Shown here: positions 18,957-29,155 of the stretch, one piece after another
Layout of the letters: every line of letters begins with the position of its first letter
Numbering within the stretch: the stretch's first letter is position 1
Source of the DNA: Oscillospiraceae bacterium
GTDB taxonomy: Bacteria; Bacillota; Clostridia; Oscillospirales; WRJC01
Direction: 5' to 3'
Assembly: GCA_009783265.1 (NCBI GenBank)
Contig: WRHM01000008.1
Location: forward strand, 84,850-148,849
Length of the DNA stretch: 64,000 nt
Position numbers and translations under genes: made by a program
Notes under the pieces: generated by a model
The model's input: only the letters and a program-made list of their open reading frames with translations
Told to the model about the DNA's origin: nothing
The model's database searches: none

Positions 18957-21900
18957 ATGCATAAGAAAATCCCATTTACTCAAAAAATCAATTTTAGGAT
19001 ATTGGCCATGCTCTTAGTGTTGTTTGCCATTACCGCCGTTGGCGCAAGTTGGATAAATCAGAGCAATATCAAAAATTTGTATGAAGAAGTTTATACTGAA
19101 CGGGTATTGCTCACCAATGCACTGATGGCCGCTATTATTGACAGTGAAGATGTAGAATATTTTGTCGAACTCATGAAAAGTCAGGACGAAAGATTTAAGC
19201 AAAAGCAGATTCGATTTTGGCTTGATCGTGAGGAATATTGGGAACTTCAGGAAAAAGGCGCAGACGAAGAAGACCAACAGGCACTTTTAGAAAATTTAGC
19301 GGTTTTTCACAGCGAGCTGGCGAATTTAAAAACGGAAAAATATTGGGATATAATTGCCGAACTGAAACATCTGAAAGAAATCAGTAATTCTACATATCTG
19401 TATGTTATGGCTGACACAGGCCTCGTGAGCGATAACGGAGAAAGATTATATACATTTATTTTTGACGCGGAGGACGAAGATATATACGGCAGTATCGATA
19501 TTGACGGGCTGGGAACATGCGACATCAGCCAGGATACGATACTGGAAGTTTATGAGACAAAAAAACAGATGGAATGGGTTTATTATTATACCGGCGGTTA
19601 CGGGGAGCTTTATTACGCGTATGCGCCCATATTAAATAAAAACGGCGACGTCATCGCAATTTTGGGGACTGATCTTGACCTTGCGGCAATGAACAATTCG
19701 ATTGGAGCTTCTACTCTATTGTTCAATACAATTTTTTTGGCGTTTTTTGTGATTATATTAATCTCTATATTTATTTTCCTGCGGCGCAGCATAACCAAAC
19801 CTTTAAGCAGTCTCACTAATACGGCGCGCGAACTCGCACAGGGCAACGTATATTCTCCCGCATCTGAAACAGCTTTGAAACAGCGCGGCGAAATCGGAAT
19901 GCTGGCTAACGCTATCAACGATATGAATTTTACTTATCAGAATATGATAAGCAGCACAGGGAAATTACTCGACGCGTCGACTGCCGGCAAACTGGATGTA
20001 CGCAACGACGCGGATAAATTCAAAGGCGACATAAAAAAAGTCCTTAAACAAATCAACGCTACGCTTGATTCGATGATATTATACCTGAATAATATACCCG
20101 AAAGTATTTTTATCATGAGCAAAGAACTTGATACATATTTTAAAAACGGTAAATTTGCCAGCTATTTCAGCGGTATATCCGCGTTGGAGTTTATATCCGA
20201 AATCTTTCCGCAAGAAACAAATGATAAATTATCCCCGCAAGACCGGCAGGAATATCTTAAAGAACAAGTTTCCGACGTATTAAAACAGGACAACAGTAAC
20301 ATGACAGTCCGGATAAACGATTTGTGCTTTTCAATTATTTTCAAAGAAATCGTTTCGCCGAACGAACTTATCGAAAACAGCATACTGGTCATTGCGGTCG
20401 ATATTACTGATCTTACAAATGAAAAAGAAAACGCGCACGCGGCGGCTAAAGCAAAGAGCGATTTTCTCTCGCGCATGAGCCATGAAATGCGAACGCCAAT
20501 GAACGCGATTATCGGTATGACTAAAATTTCAGAAACTACTGACGATGTTTTAAAACTTAAACACTGCCTTTCAACTATCGCAACTTCGTCCGGTCATCTT
20601 TTGGGAATAATCAACGATGTTCTGGATATGGCAAAAATCGAAGCAGGCAAATTCGAGCTTGAAAACGTGCCTATGAATATAGAAAAAATGCTGATGAAAG
20701 TATGCAATATCGTTGTTGACAACATGGAAAAAAAGAACCTGAAGTTTAACGTTATATTAAGCAGGAATTTAAATTTAAATTATATTGCAGACGACCTAAG
20801 GCTTTCTCAGGTAATAACTAATCTTCTCTCAAATTCAGTGAAGTTTACTCCCGAAGGGGGAAAAATAACGCTTTCGGTTGAAAAAATCGAAAATATCAAA
20901 AACACTGATACTGCCGGGCAAAACGAAAACATAAGCACCCTGCGCTTTTCTGTTTCCGATACAGGGATAGGCCTGTCAAAAGAACAAATCGCCCGGTTGT
21001 TCAATGCATTCGAGCAGGCGGACGGCGGCGTTTCCCGCAAATACGGCGGAACGGGCCTCGGCCTTGCGATTTCCCAGAGTATCGTTGAAAAAATGAAAGG
21101 GCGTATCTGGGCAGAATCAGAACCCGGCATTGGCTCAACTTTTATTTTTGAGGCAAATCTTGAAAACGCTTCACATCAGGATACCGTTATTTTTGACGGC
21201 ATCCGTCCCGAAGATATCAGGCTGTTGATCGTTGAAAATGACGACGACATCAGGGAGCGTTTCCTGCATATAACCGAAAGCTTCGGGATAAATGCAGATT
21301 TGTCTGCAAATATCAATGAAACGATCGCTTTTATAGAGGCTGCCTGCGATACCGGACGCGAATATGATATTGTTTTTCTTGATTATGATATGCCCGGCGC
21401 AGACGCAATGGATTTTATTAATCAAATCAACGGAAAAATCAATAAAAATACAGTTATTATAATTTCAACTTATCTGGAATGGAACAGGATAGAAAAATTC
21501 GCGTTTGAAAATAATATCACCCGTTATATTACAAAGCCGGTCTTCCCTTCGTCTGTTTTAGACGCGATAAACACCGTCGTAGGCAAAACGCTTAAATCCC
21601 TCGATATAAAAACCGAAACCACCGGAAAAGTTCCGGATTTATCCGGGGTGAGCATTATTCTGGCGGAAGACGTAGAAATAAACCGGGAAATCTTTATTTC
21701 ACTTTTGGAAGATACGCGTATTTCGATCGATATAGCCGAAAACGGTCTGATCGCAACAGAAAAATTCAAAAAGAATCCGGATAAGTATAATATTATCGTG
21801 ATGGATATACAAATGCCGGAAATGGACGGTTATCAGGCAACCAAAACTATCCGTTCACTTGATATCCCCCGGGCGAAGTCAATTCCGATTATAGCAATGA

Positions 21901-22022
21901 CCGCCAATGCGTTCAGAGAAGATATTGAACGCTGCCTTGAAGCCGGCATGGACGACCATCTCTCAAAACCGATAGACATTGAACAGCTTTATACCACCCT
22001 GATTAAATGGGGCAATTTATAA
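18957..22022 (+). CDS. Hybrid sensor histidine kinase with extracytoplasmic sensor, HAMP, HisKA, HATPase and two receivers
   Basis: H-box SRMSHEMRTPMNAIIGM, GGTGLGLAISQ, REC1 VFLDYDMPG, REC2 VMDIQMPEMDGYQ. Confidence 0.92.
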   Translation: MHKKIPFTQKINFRILAMLLVLFAITAVGASWINQSNIKNLYEEVYTERVLLTNALMAAIIDSEDVEYFVELMKSQDERFKQKQIRFWLDREEYWELQEKGADEEDQQALLENLAVFHSELANLKTEKYWDIIAELKHLKEISNSTYLYVMADTGLVSDNGERLYTFIFDAEDEDIYGSIDIDGLGTCDISQDTILEVYETKKQMEWVYYYTGGYGELYYAYAPILNKNGDVIAILGTDLDLAAMNNSIGASTLLFNTIFLAFFVIILISIFIFLRRSITKPLSSLTNTARELAQGNVYSPASETALKQRGEIGMLANAINDMNFTYQNMISSTGKLLDASTAGKLDVRNDADKFKGDIKKVLKQINATLDSMILYLNNIPESIFIMSKELDTYFKNGKFASYFSGISALEFISEIFPQETNDKLSPQDRQEYLKEQVSDVLKQDNSNMTVRINDLCFSIIFKEIVSPNELIENSILVIAVDITDLTNEKENAHAAAKAKSDFLSRMSHEMRTPMNAIIGMTKISETTDDVLKLKHCLSTIATSSGHLLGIINDVLDMAKIEAGKFELENVPMNIEKMLMKVCNIVVDNMEKKNLKFNVILSRNLNLNYIADDLRLSQVITNLLSNSVKFTPEGGKITLSVEKIENIKNTDTAGQNENISTLRFSVSDTGIGLSKEQIARLFNAFEQADGGVSRKYGGTGLGLAISQSIVEKMKGRIWAESEPGIGSTFIFEANLENASHQDTVIFDGIRPEDIRLLIVENDDDIRERFLHITESFGINADLSANINETIAFIEAACDTGREYDIVFLDYDMPGADAMDFINQINGKINKNTVIIISTYLEWNRIEKFAFENNITRYITKPVFPSSVLDAINTVVGKTLKSLDIKTETTGKVPDLSGVSIILAEDVEINREIFISLLEDTRISIDIAENGLIATEKFKKNPDKYNIIVMDIQMPEMDGYQATKTIRSLDIPRAKSIPIIAMTANAFREDIERCLEAGMDDHLSKPIDIEQLYTTLIKWGNL

Positions 22023-22053
22023 TATTAAAATTTAATAATTTAAAAAACACGCA

Positions 22054-22097
22054 CAAAAGCCCCTTTTATTTTATTTATTTAAAAAGCGGGGCTTTTG
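22054..22097. terminator. Bidirectional intrinsic terminator
   Basis: caaaagcccc...ggggcttttg between convergent genes. Confidence 0.75.
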
Positions 22098-22115
22098 ATT
22101 TTTAATTTATATTTT

Positions 22116-22934
22116 TTACGTAATCCTGTAGTTCTCCAGATATATTTTCAGATTTATATAATTTTTCTGAGGCTGTAAAAGATTAGACGCAATAAAACCC
22201 AGAGATTTATTTTTGTATTCTGTCCGCAGTTTTTTGTCTGGATAAAGCGTCATGCAGTCGTCATTGCGTTTGCCGCACTTTATAGATATATATTCCAGCG
22301 CGTCTGATTTGTCGCTATATTTTTTATATGTGACCGTATCATCTGCCCCAGACGCTCCCGGAACAGATAAATTTAAAGAAAATTCGGTAGTTATGTCTTT
22401 GTTATTCTGAGCAGGAACCGATTCTGATTTATTAAACAGTATTTGAAAATCTATCCTGTTTTCTTCGAAATATAAAATAATATTTTTGTGTATCTCGTAT
22501 TTTTCCTCGTAATTGTATTTTTCTTCTATAATCAATTTTTTTTGGATTGACTGTTTATTTATCCCCCGTTTCATAAGAACGGGGATTTTTTGAATATTAT
22601 TTGTCGTTATAAATATGCTCTCGTCGGTAAAAAATACGCACCCTTCATGATTTTTAATATATTTTATCCCGCCTGAGGCATTAAATTCTATTTCATAAAA
22701 CGGAGTTATGACAAGGCTGTTTTTAAATCTGAATTTATTTTCACTGTTATAATTATTATAATTATTGACATGCCCGTATTTCTCTTTATTTTTATTTGTT
22801 TTATCATGTCCGTACTGAATATCAAGATTTCTCGGAGTATATATTTTATGCCTTTCAAAATCCCTGTTTTGTTTTACTATATTATTCTCTGTTTTTTCCG
22901 TATCTGTTTCTGCTTCTATTTGTTCTGGCATCAT
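22116..22934 (-). CDS. Hypothetical protein
   Basis: Long ORF; no family recognised. Confidence 0.5.
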   Translation of the reverse strand: MMPEQIEAETDTEKTENNIVKQNRDFERHKIYTPRNLDIQYGHDKTNKNKEKYGHVNNYNNYNSENKFRFKNSLVITPFYEIEFNASGGIKYIKNHEGCVFFTDESIFITTNNIQKIPVLMKRGINKQSIQKKLIIEEKYNYEEKYEIHKNIILYFEENRIDFQILFNKSESVPAQNNKDITTEFSLNLSVPGASGADDTVTYKKYSDKSDALEYISIKCGKRNDDCMTLYPDKKLRTEYKNKSLGFIASNLLQPQKNYINLKIYLENYRIT

Positions 22935-23039
22935 GATTTATAACAGCTCACTCTTGTAAATTTAATTAATACGCTTTTTTATTAGCGTCATTATATTATA
23001 TTCACAATAACTAAAAGAAGTCTCTCTGTGATATATTAA

Positions 23040-23336
23040 TTAATTATTCAGATAATCATAAATGCCGTATCTTCTGAAAAATATCAGAATATTTGTATTA
23101 ATCAATTTCTGGGCGACAAGTTCTTTATAGGCAACAGTTTTTTCTTTTTTCTCTGTCCTAAGTTTTTCTAATCGCGCGGGGAGATTATCCATGTCTTTTA
23201 TAAATTCTTCGCACATATTCTCAAAATCTGCTAATTTTTGCGTTGCCTCTTCGATTTTGTCTTCTTCTATAAAATATTTGCCGTTATGTTCTGATTTTTT
23301 CGTAAATCTCATATATTTCTCTCCTGAATCAAACAA
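23040..23336 (-). CDS. Hypothetical protein
   Basis: ORF overlapping the 3' end of ispDF by ~28 bp; charged/coiled sequence. Confidence 0.5.
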   Translation of the reverse strand: MFDSGEKYMRFTKKSEHNGKYFIEEDKIEEATQKLADFENMCEEFIKDMDNLPARLEKLRTEKKEKTVAYKELVAQKLINTNILIFFRRYGIYDYLNN

Positions 23337-24490
23337 ATAGCTTGCGCCGCTATCCCCTCCCCTGTTCCGGTAAATCCAAGCCCTTCCTCTGTTTTCGCTT
23401 TAATATTTATATCTTTTATATCAATTCCCAAAATTTCGCCCAGTTTTTCTTTTATCGCTTTTTTATATTTCGCAAGTTTGGGTTTTTCAAGAATAACCGT
23501 GCAGTCTATATTTGAAATAATATAATCTTTTTTTATAATCTTCGCGATTTCATCAAGTAAAATCAAAGAACTTATATTTTTATATTTTTCATCATTGTCC
23601 GGAAAATATTCGCCGATATCGCCAAGCCCTGCCGCGCCGAGCATTGCGTCGATTAACGCGTGAATTAAAACATCGGCGTCTGAATGTCCTATTAACCCAA
23701 CATTTTCATTCGGGATTTCAACCCCGCCGAGAATTAATTTGCGGTCTTTTCCAAGACGGTGAGCATCATAACCATGCCCTGTTTTGTATCTCATATTTTT
23801 TTGTCCCTCTAAAAATTTTAAATCCTGAGTATCCGTAATTTTTATATTATATTTAGAGCATTCGACGATACTTACCGGATGTCCCATGCTTTCGACAACA
23901 GCGCAATCGTCAGTTATATTATCGCCGCATTTGTTTAACCCTGATAAATATAAATCTATTGAAAATATCTGCGGGGTCTGCACAGCCCACAGCAAATCCC
24001 TGTCAACCGTGCGTATTATATTATTATTTTCACCGATAAGTTTTATAGTGTCCGTGATTTTTGTCCCCGCAGCCGCCGCCCCTGTTTCAAACGCTTTCAG
24101 CATTACTTTTTCTATATCTTCATGCGATATAAAACATCTTGCCCCGTCGTGAATCGCGATAAAATCTATATAATCCCGAACTTTACCGACTGCGTTAAAC
24201 ACAGATTCCCGCCGCGTCTCTCCGCCAGCGATAATATTTATGACTTTATTCAAATTTGCTTTTTTAACAATTTCCCGTATTTTTTCTATATCTTCATTCC
24301 TTGCGGCAATAATTATTTCGTCGATATACACGCACGAATTAAAAACCGTTACTGTTTGTTCAATAACGGTTTTTCCGTTTGTTTTATTTATTTCTAAAAG
24401 CTGCTTCGACATTCCGTCCGCAAGATTCATACGCGAGCTTTTTCCTGCCGCCGCGATTATTGCGCAGGCTTTTGGGTGCTTATTTTGCAT
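23309..24490 (-). CDS. ispDF: Bifunctional IspD/IspF (MEP cytidylyltransferase / MEcPP synthase)
   Basis: N-terminal IspD (AIIAAAGKSSRM...HDGARCF) fused to IspF (GHGYDAHRL...GHSDADVLIHALIDAMLGA...). Confidence 0.93.
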   Translation of the reverse strand: MQNKHPKACAIIAAAGKSSRMNLADGMSKQLLEINKTNGKTVIEQTVTVFNSCVYIDEIIIAARNEDIEKIREIVKKANLNKVINIIAGGETRRESVFNAVGKVRDYIDFIAIHDGARCFISHEDIEKVMLKAFETGAAAAGTKITDTIKLIGENNNIIRTVDRDLLWAVQTPQIFSIDLYLSGLNKCGDNITDDCAVVESMGHPVSIVECSKYNIKITDTQDLKFLEGQKNMRYKTGHGYDAHRLGKDRKLILGGVEIPNENVGLIGHSDADVLIHALIDAMLGAAGLGDIGEYFPDNDEKYKNISSLILLDEIAKIIKKDYIISNIDCTVILEKPKLAKYKKAIKEKLGEILGIDIKDINIKAKTEEGLGFTGTGEGIAAQAICLIQERNI

Positions 24491-24510
24491 ATAAAATTTA
24501 TACCTTTAAT

Positions 24511-24753
24511 TTATTTTGTTCTTTTTGTTCTTTTAAACGCTTTTTTTATTAAAGCCGAAAAAAACATAATAACGAGCAATGCAATTAATCCTCCCGCGAG
24601 CCGTATTACAGCAAGGGGGAGCGCAAAAACACCCATTACATCCCAAAAACCGTCATCATTCCCAATTACGATTTTTTTGAATTTCCCTCTTTTTTCTATC
24701 CGTTTTTGTCTTTCTTCAAAATTTTTTATTCTTTCACCCTGCTCAGTATCCAT
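24511..24753 (-). CDS. Small hypothetical membrane protein
   Basis: 81-codon ORF with one hydrophobic segment. Confidence 0.4.
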   Translation of the reverse strand: MDTEQGERIKNFEERQKRIEKRGKFKKIVIGNDDGFWDVMGVFALPLAVIRLAGGLIALLVIMFFSALIKKAFKRTKRTK

Positions 24754-24788
24754 TCATTCCTCCGAAAATATAAATTCTCTACGTTCCT

Positions 24789-25328
24789 CTATTCTTTATA
24801 ATTAAATCCAATATCCAGCGCTTTTATATTCAAATCAAGCAAATCTTTTTTAGATGACGGAATGCTTTTTTGCATTGACATGATAAGCTCGTCGGGCGTG
24901 AATATATTTGTCGCCGCGATTAATTTACCGAGCATTATGACATTAGCGAGTTTCGGCATATTATTTTTATACGCGACAGAAGTTGCGGGGATATAATATT
25001 TGTCTATATCTTCTCTTGAGCTTCTTTCGCTTACAAGTGAACTGTCGCATATTAAAGTCCCGTTTTTAGCTATAGAACCGTGAAATTTTATGTATGACGG
25101 AAGATTCATAACTATCAGAATATCAGGATTCGGAGTTACGGGCGAGCCAATTTCATCATCTGATATTATCACCGTGCAGTTTGAAGTCCCTCCTCTTGAT
25201 TCCGGACCGTAAGAAGGCAGCCATGTAACTTTTTTATTCAGATACATTCCGGCTAAGGCGAGCTGTTTTCCCATGAATAAAATCCCCTGACCGCCAAATC
25301 CCGCCGCAACAATACTGGTTATACCCAT
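24789..25328 (-). CDS. 2-oxoacid:acceptor oxidoreductase gamma subunit (VorA/KorC-like)
   Basis: AGFGGQGILFMGKQLA...WLPSYGPESRGGTSNCTV. Confidence 0.9.
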   Translation of the reverse strand: MGITSIVAAGFGGQGILFMGKQLALAGMYLNKKVTWLPSYGPESRGGTSNCTVIISDDEIGSPVTPNPDILIVMNLPSYIKFHGSIAKNGTLICDSSLVSERSSREDIDKYYIPATSVAYKNNMPKLANVIMLGKLIAATNIFTPDELIMSMQKSIPSSKKDLLDLNIKALDIGFNYKE

Positions 25329-25332
25329 AAAA

Positions 25333-26097
25333 TTATTCCTCCTCTTTTTTGTTTTCTTTATTTGCCGTAACGTCTTTATAAACTCCCAGAGGATAATACG
25401 GAATCATATTTGTTTTTACCCATTCAAGAGATTCAACCGGAGACATTCCCCAGTAAGTCGGGCAGTTTGACAAAACTTCGACTATAGAAAAACCTTTTTT
25501 CTCTATCTGATTAATAAACGCTTTTTTTATAGCCTTTTTAACTCCGCGTATATTTTTAACGCAGTCCGCCGAGACTCTCTCGGCATAAGCCGTCCCATCG
25601 ATAGCGGCGAGCATTTCACACACTTTTATAGGCAATCCCTGAATTTCGGGCTTTCTGCCGTACGGCGAAGTGCTTGTGATCTGTCCGGGTATCGTCGTGG
25701 GAGCCATCTGCCCGCAGGTCATTCCGTAAATAGCGTTATTTATAAATATAATCGTAATATTTTCCCCGCGGGCGGCGGCATGTACTGTTTCGGCGGTGCC
25801 GATAGCCGCTAAATCGCCGTCTCCCTGATATGTGAAAATAATATTATCCGGTAAAACTCTTTTAACTCCTGTCGCGACTGCAGGAGCGCGTCCGTGAGGC
25901 GACTGTATCATATCGCAGTTAAAATAATTATACGCGAAAACCGAACAGCCGACCGGAGCGATCCCGACGGTTTTGCCTTTTATTTCAAGCTCGTCCAGTA
26001 CTTCGGCGATTATTCTGTGAACTACTCCGTGCATACAGCCGGGACAGTAGTGAAACTCTTTATCTGTCAGTGATTTTGGTCTGTCAAATACAACCAT
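25333..26097 (-). CDS. 2-oxoacid:ferredoxin oxidoreductase, TPP-binding subunit
   Basis: YCPGCMHGVVHR; GDGDLAAIG...NNAIYGMTCGQMAPTT. Confidence 0.92.
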   Translation of the reverse strand: MVVFDRPKSLTDKEFHYCPGCMHGVVHRIIAEVLDELEIKGKTVGIAPVGCSVFAYNYFNCDMIQSPHGRAPAVATGVKRVLPDNIIFTYQGDGDLAAIGTAETVHAAARGENITIIFINNAIYGMTCGQMAPTTIPGQITSTSPYGRKPEIQGLPIKVCEMLAAIDGTAYAERVSADCVKNIRGVKKAIKKAFINQIEKKGFSIVEVLSNCPTYWGMSPVESLEWVKTNMIPYYPLGVYKDVTANKENKKEEE

Positions 26098-26119
26098 TTT
26101 TATTTATCTCCTTTTAATA

Positions 26120-27175
26120 TTATTTCAATGTTCTCAAGACAGCCTGATAAATCTCGTCGGGCGAGGGCATCATTCCGCCTGTCCTGCCATAAAAATCAAC
26201 GGGCTTTTTGCATTTTGTCGCAAGTTTCACATCGTCTACCATCTGCCCCATATTTAGCTCAGTCACTAAAAATCTTTTTGTCATGTCCGCAATTTCGCCG
26301 AGCCTCTTTGCCGGAAACGGCGATAAAGTCACAGGTCTGAAATAACCTACGTTTATTCCGTTTTTTCTGAGTTTATCGACCGCAGTTTTCGCGATTCTTG
26401 ACGTTATGCCATAAGAAACTATGACTATATCCGAGCCATCGATATTTTCTTCTTCGTATTTTACTTCTTTTTCGTTGATTATATCATATTTTTTATAGCG
26501 TTCAATTACCAAATCTTCCAAATCTTTTGGCTCTATATAAAGCGAATTTATAATATTTGGCTCACGTTTATTTTGATGTCCGACAGCCGCCCATGTCTTT
26601 TCAGGGATTTCACGCGGCTGAAGTTTATCAAAATCCACAGGTTCCATCATTTGCCCCAGTGCCCCGTCCGCGAGAATCATAACCGGCGTTCTGTATAAAT
26701 CAGCCAAGTCAAACGCAAGGCTCGTGAGTTCTATTATTTCCTGAATAGAATTTGGCGCAAGAACAATCAGCCGCATATCTCCGTGACCCATAGCTTTTGT
26801 AGCCTGATAATAGTCCGACTGCGCAGGCTGTATGCCGCCAAGTCCCGGGCCGCCCCTTTGAACATTTACTATAACGCACGGTAAATCCGAGCCAACTAAA
26901 TAAGATATTCCCTCGCCTTTTAAACTAACTCCCGGACTTGACGACGACGTCAAAACTCGCGCTCCGGCAGACGAAGCTCCGAGAACCATATTTATAGCCG
27001 CGATTTCACTTTCAGCCTGAATGCACAAGCCGTCTACCTGCGGCATTCTTTTAGACATATATTCCGCGATTTCAGTCTGCGGAGTTATCGGATACCCGAA
27101 ATAATACCGGCAGCCGCTTTTTATTGCCGCTTCGGATATTGCTTCGTTTCCCTTCATCAAAACCAATTCTGACAT
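26120..27175 (-). CDS. vorB: 2-oxoisovalerate/2-oxoacid ferredoxin oxidoreductase alpha subunit
   Basis: LMKGNEAISEAAIKSGCRYYFGYPITPQTEI. Confidence 0.9.
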   Translation of the reverse strand: MSELVLMKGNEAISEAAIKSGCRYYFGYPITPQTEIAEYMSKRMPQVDGLCIQAESEIAAINMVLGASSAGARVLTSSSSPGVSLKGEGISYLVGSDLPCVIVNVQRGGPGLGGIQPAQSDYYQATKAMGHGDMRLIVLAPNSIQEIIELTSLAFDLADLYRTPVMILADGALGQMMEPVDFDKLQPREIPEKTWAAVGHQNKREPNIINSLYIEPKDLEDLVIERYKKYDIINEKEVKYEEENIDGSDIVIVSYGITSRIAKTAVDKLRKNGINVGYFRPVTLSPFPAKRLGEIADMTKRFLVTELNMGQMVDDVKLATKCKKPVDFYGRTGGMMPSPDEIYQAVLRTLK

Positions 27176-27210
27176 TTATTTTATCCTCCAAAAAATATAT
27201 AAATTTATCA

Positions 27211-27235
27211 GCGGACGCGCAATGCGCGCCCCTAC
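27211..27235 (-). repeat. Dispersed palindromic repeat (gtaggggcgcgcattgcgcgtccgc on -)
   Basis: Near-identical to 43322-43347. Confidence 0.75.
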
Positions 27236-27444
27236 TTATCGTTTTCTATTTTAATTACCACATGAGGGCAGATTATAGCACATTGAGCGCAGGATATGCA
27301 CAAATCCTGATTTTTTACGCCTGCGGGATTATAGCCTTTTTTGTTTATTTTATCTTTGTCAAGATTTATGATTTTTTTCGGGCAGGCGATTATGCACAGT
27401 CCGCATCCTTTGCATTTTTCTTCGTCGAATATTATGCTTTTCAT
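27232..27444 (-). CDS. 4Fe-4S dicluster ferredoxin (delta subunit)
   Basis: CKGCGLCIIACP...CISCAQCAIICP. Confidence 0.92.
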   Translation of the reverse strand: MKSIIFDEEKCKGCGLCIIACPKKIINLDKDKINKKGYNPAGVKNQDLCISCAQCAIICPHVVIKIENDK

Positions 27445-27482
27445 AAATTTATGTAAATTCCTTTCGTTTTTTGTTATTTATA

Positions 27483-28166
27483 TCAAAACAATTTCTTCGT
27501 ATAATTTTTTATCTTGAATATATTATACTCTTTTTTTTCGGAAAAATCAATATCAATCATTGAACTTGTCGCAATCAACGGCACATTTAACAAATACGCG
27601 GTTTTTTCGGCGTATTCTATAGAATTTATGATTTCTTTTTTAGTTGTTAAATTGCCGATGTTGCTGTTGTTTATGACAGACGTTATTCTTAATTTTGAGT
27701 TTTTTTCTATAAATTTTGCGAGATTTACCGCCGTGTCAGCTTCGCTTATCAGATTCCTGTATTTGTTCACGACATAAACCATCTCGTAATTTTCCTGTTT
27801 TATTCTATCGGCGAACATGCCAAGAACCATCGCGCCGTTATCGTCTCCGCCTACGTCGATTACTGCGCTTTTGTTTTTATTCGCAAAAATCGAATATATT
27901 TCCGCAGGAACCGACGTTATCTCCACGTTTGTATTCGCGAATTCAGGCACGATAAAATCAATATCATGCTCTTTTAAATCCTGTATATTGTCCGCGCTCC
28001 TGAAATACGGATTTACTGTGTCTAAATCTACAAGAGTATAAACAAGCCCTGTCAAGCTTTTTAGCTTTACAGAAAGATTTACAGAGATATTTGTTTTCCC
28101 CGTGCCGTAATGCCCTACGACAATTATTATTTTTCTGTTTTCTAAATAATTTATTATATTTTTCAT
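27483..28166 (-). CDS. MinD/ParA-like P-loop ATPase, hypothetical
   Basis: GHYGTGKTNISVNLS; DLDTVNPYFRSAD; later in-frame Met preferred as start. Confidence 0.6.
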   Translation of the reverse strand: MKNIINYLENRKIIIVVGHYGTGKTNISVNLSVKLKSLTGLVYTLVDLDTVNPYFRSADNIQDLKEHDIDFIVPEFANTNVEITSVPAEIYSIFANKNKSAVIDVGGDDNGAMVLGMFADRIKQENYEMVYVVNKYRNLISEADTAVNLAKFIEKNSKLRITSVINNSNIGNLTTKKEIINSIEYAEKTAYLLNVPLIATSSMIDIDFSEKKEYNIFKIKNYTKKLF

Positions 28167-29131
28167 ATAAACCCCAAAGATTTTAGTATAAAACTTCCGG
28201 CAAAAATAGTGACGGGGCATATTATTGTCGTTAAAACTATTATCTGCCCTGCAAGCTCGTAATCGCTTTTCATATTTTTAGCCATTATATAACTGCTCAC
28301 CGCAGTAGGGGCGGCGAATAAAACAAATATAACTACAAGCGCGGCGTCCCTGAAGCCAAGCAATATCGCGGGAATGACGAAAATCACTGGACAAATCACA
28401 GTTTTGAATATCGAAGCGATAAGCGATAATTTCACTTTGCTTTTGAGTACCTTCAAATCAATCCCAGAACCGAGGCTTATAAGCGCGAGCGGAGTTGACA
28501 TATTTGCGATATAATTCACGCTTTTATTTATTGCCTCCGGGAGCTGTATTTTCAAAAGCATAAACGGCAGGGCAATAATAATCGCGATAATCAACGGATT
28601 TTTTATTATCCCAAGAAGTATTCCGGATATATTATTTTGATTTTGCGTATCGCCCGGATTTTCTGAATTTACTGTAAGAATAACAACTGCAAGAATATTA
28701 AACAACGCAACTGCAAACGGTAAAATCAGCGCCGCCGTCGCTGAGCCGTTGTCAAATAAATTACCCGCGAGCGGCACTCCGAGTATCGCAAAATTCGTCC
28801 GGTATATCCCCTGAATAAACGCGCCTCTTGACGGCCTGTTTTTTATAAATACAGGAACAATAAAAAGCAATAATAAAAACGAGATTATTATTCCCGAAAC
28901 GCAGTAAACCACAAGATTTATATTAAATATATTTTGTATATCAGCATTTGCTATCTCGTTAAAAATATAAACCGGCAATGCGACGTGAAACACAAGCCGG
29001 TCAATCTGATTAAAAAATTCTTTGGGATTTTTAAACAAGCCCAGTTTTTCTTGTTTGAGGCAAAAGCCGAAAAATATTAAAACAATCAGGGGAAATACAG
29101 CGTTTACGCTGTAAATTATATTGTTCAGCAA
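28163..29131 (-). CDS. AEC-family (auxin efflux carrier) transporter
   Basis: Ten-TM-like profile; FFGFCLKQEKL...FVLFAAPTAVSSYIMAKNM. Confidence 0.8.
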   Translation of the reverse strand: MLNNIIYSVNAVFPLIVLIFFGFCLKQEKLGLFKNPKEFFNQIDRLVFHVALPVYIFNEIANADIQNIFNINLVVYCVSGIIISFLLLLFIVPVFIKNRPSRGAFIQGIYRTNFAILGVPLAGNLFDNGSATAALILPFAVALFNILAVVILTVNSENPGDTQNQNNISGILLGIIKNPLIIAIIIALPFMLLKIQLPEAINKSVNYIANMSTPLALISLGSGIDLKVLKSKVKLSLIASIFKTVICPVIFVIPAILLGFRDAALVVIFVLFAAPTAVSSYIMAKNMKSDYELAGQIIVLTTIICPVTIFAGSFILKSLGFI

Positions 29132-29155
29132 AATCTTTGCTCCTTGAAAAATATT

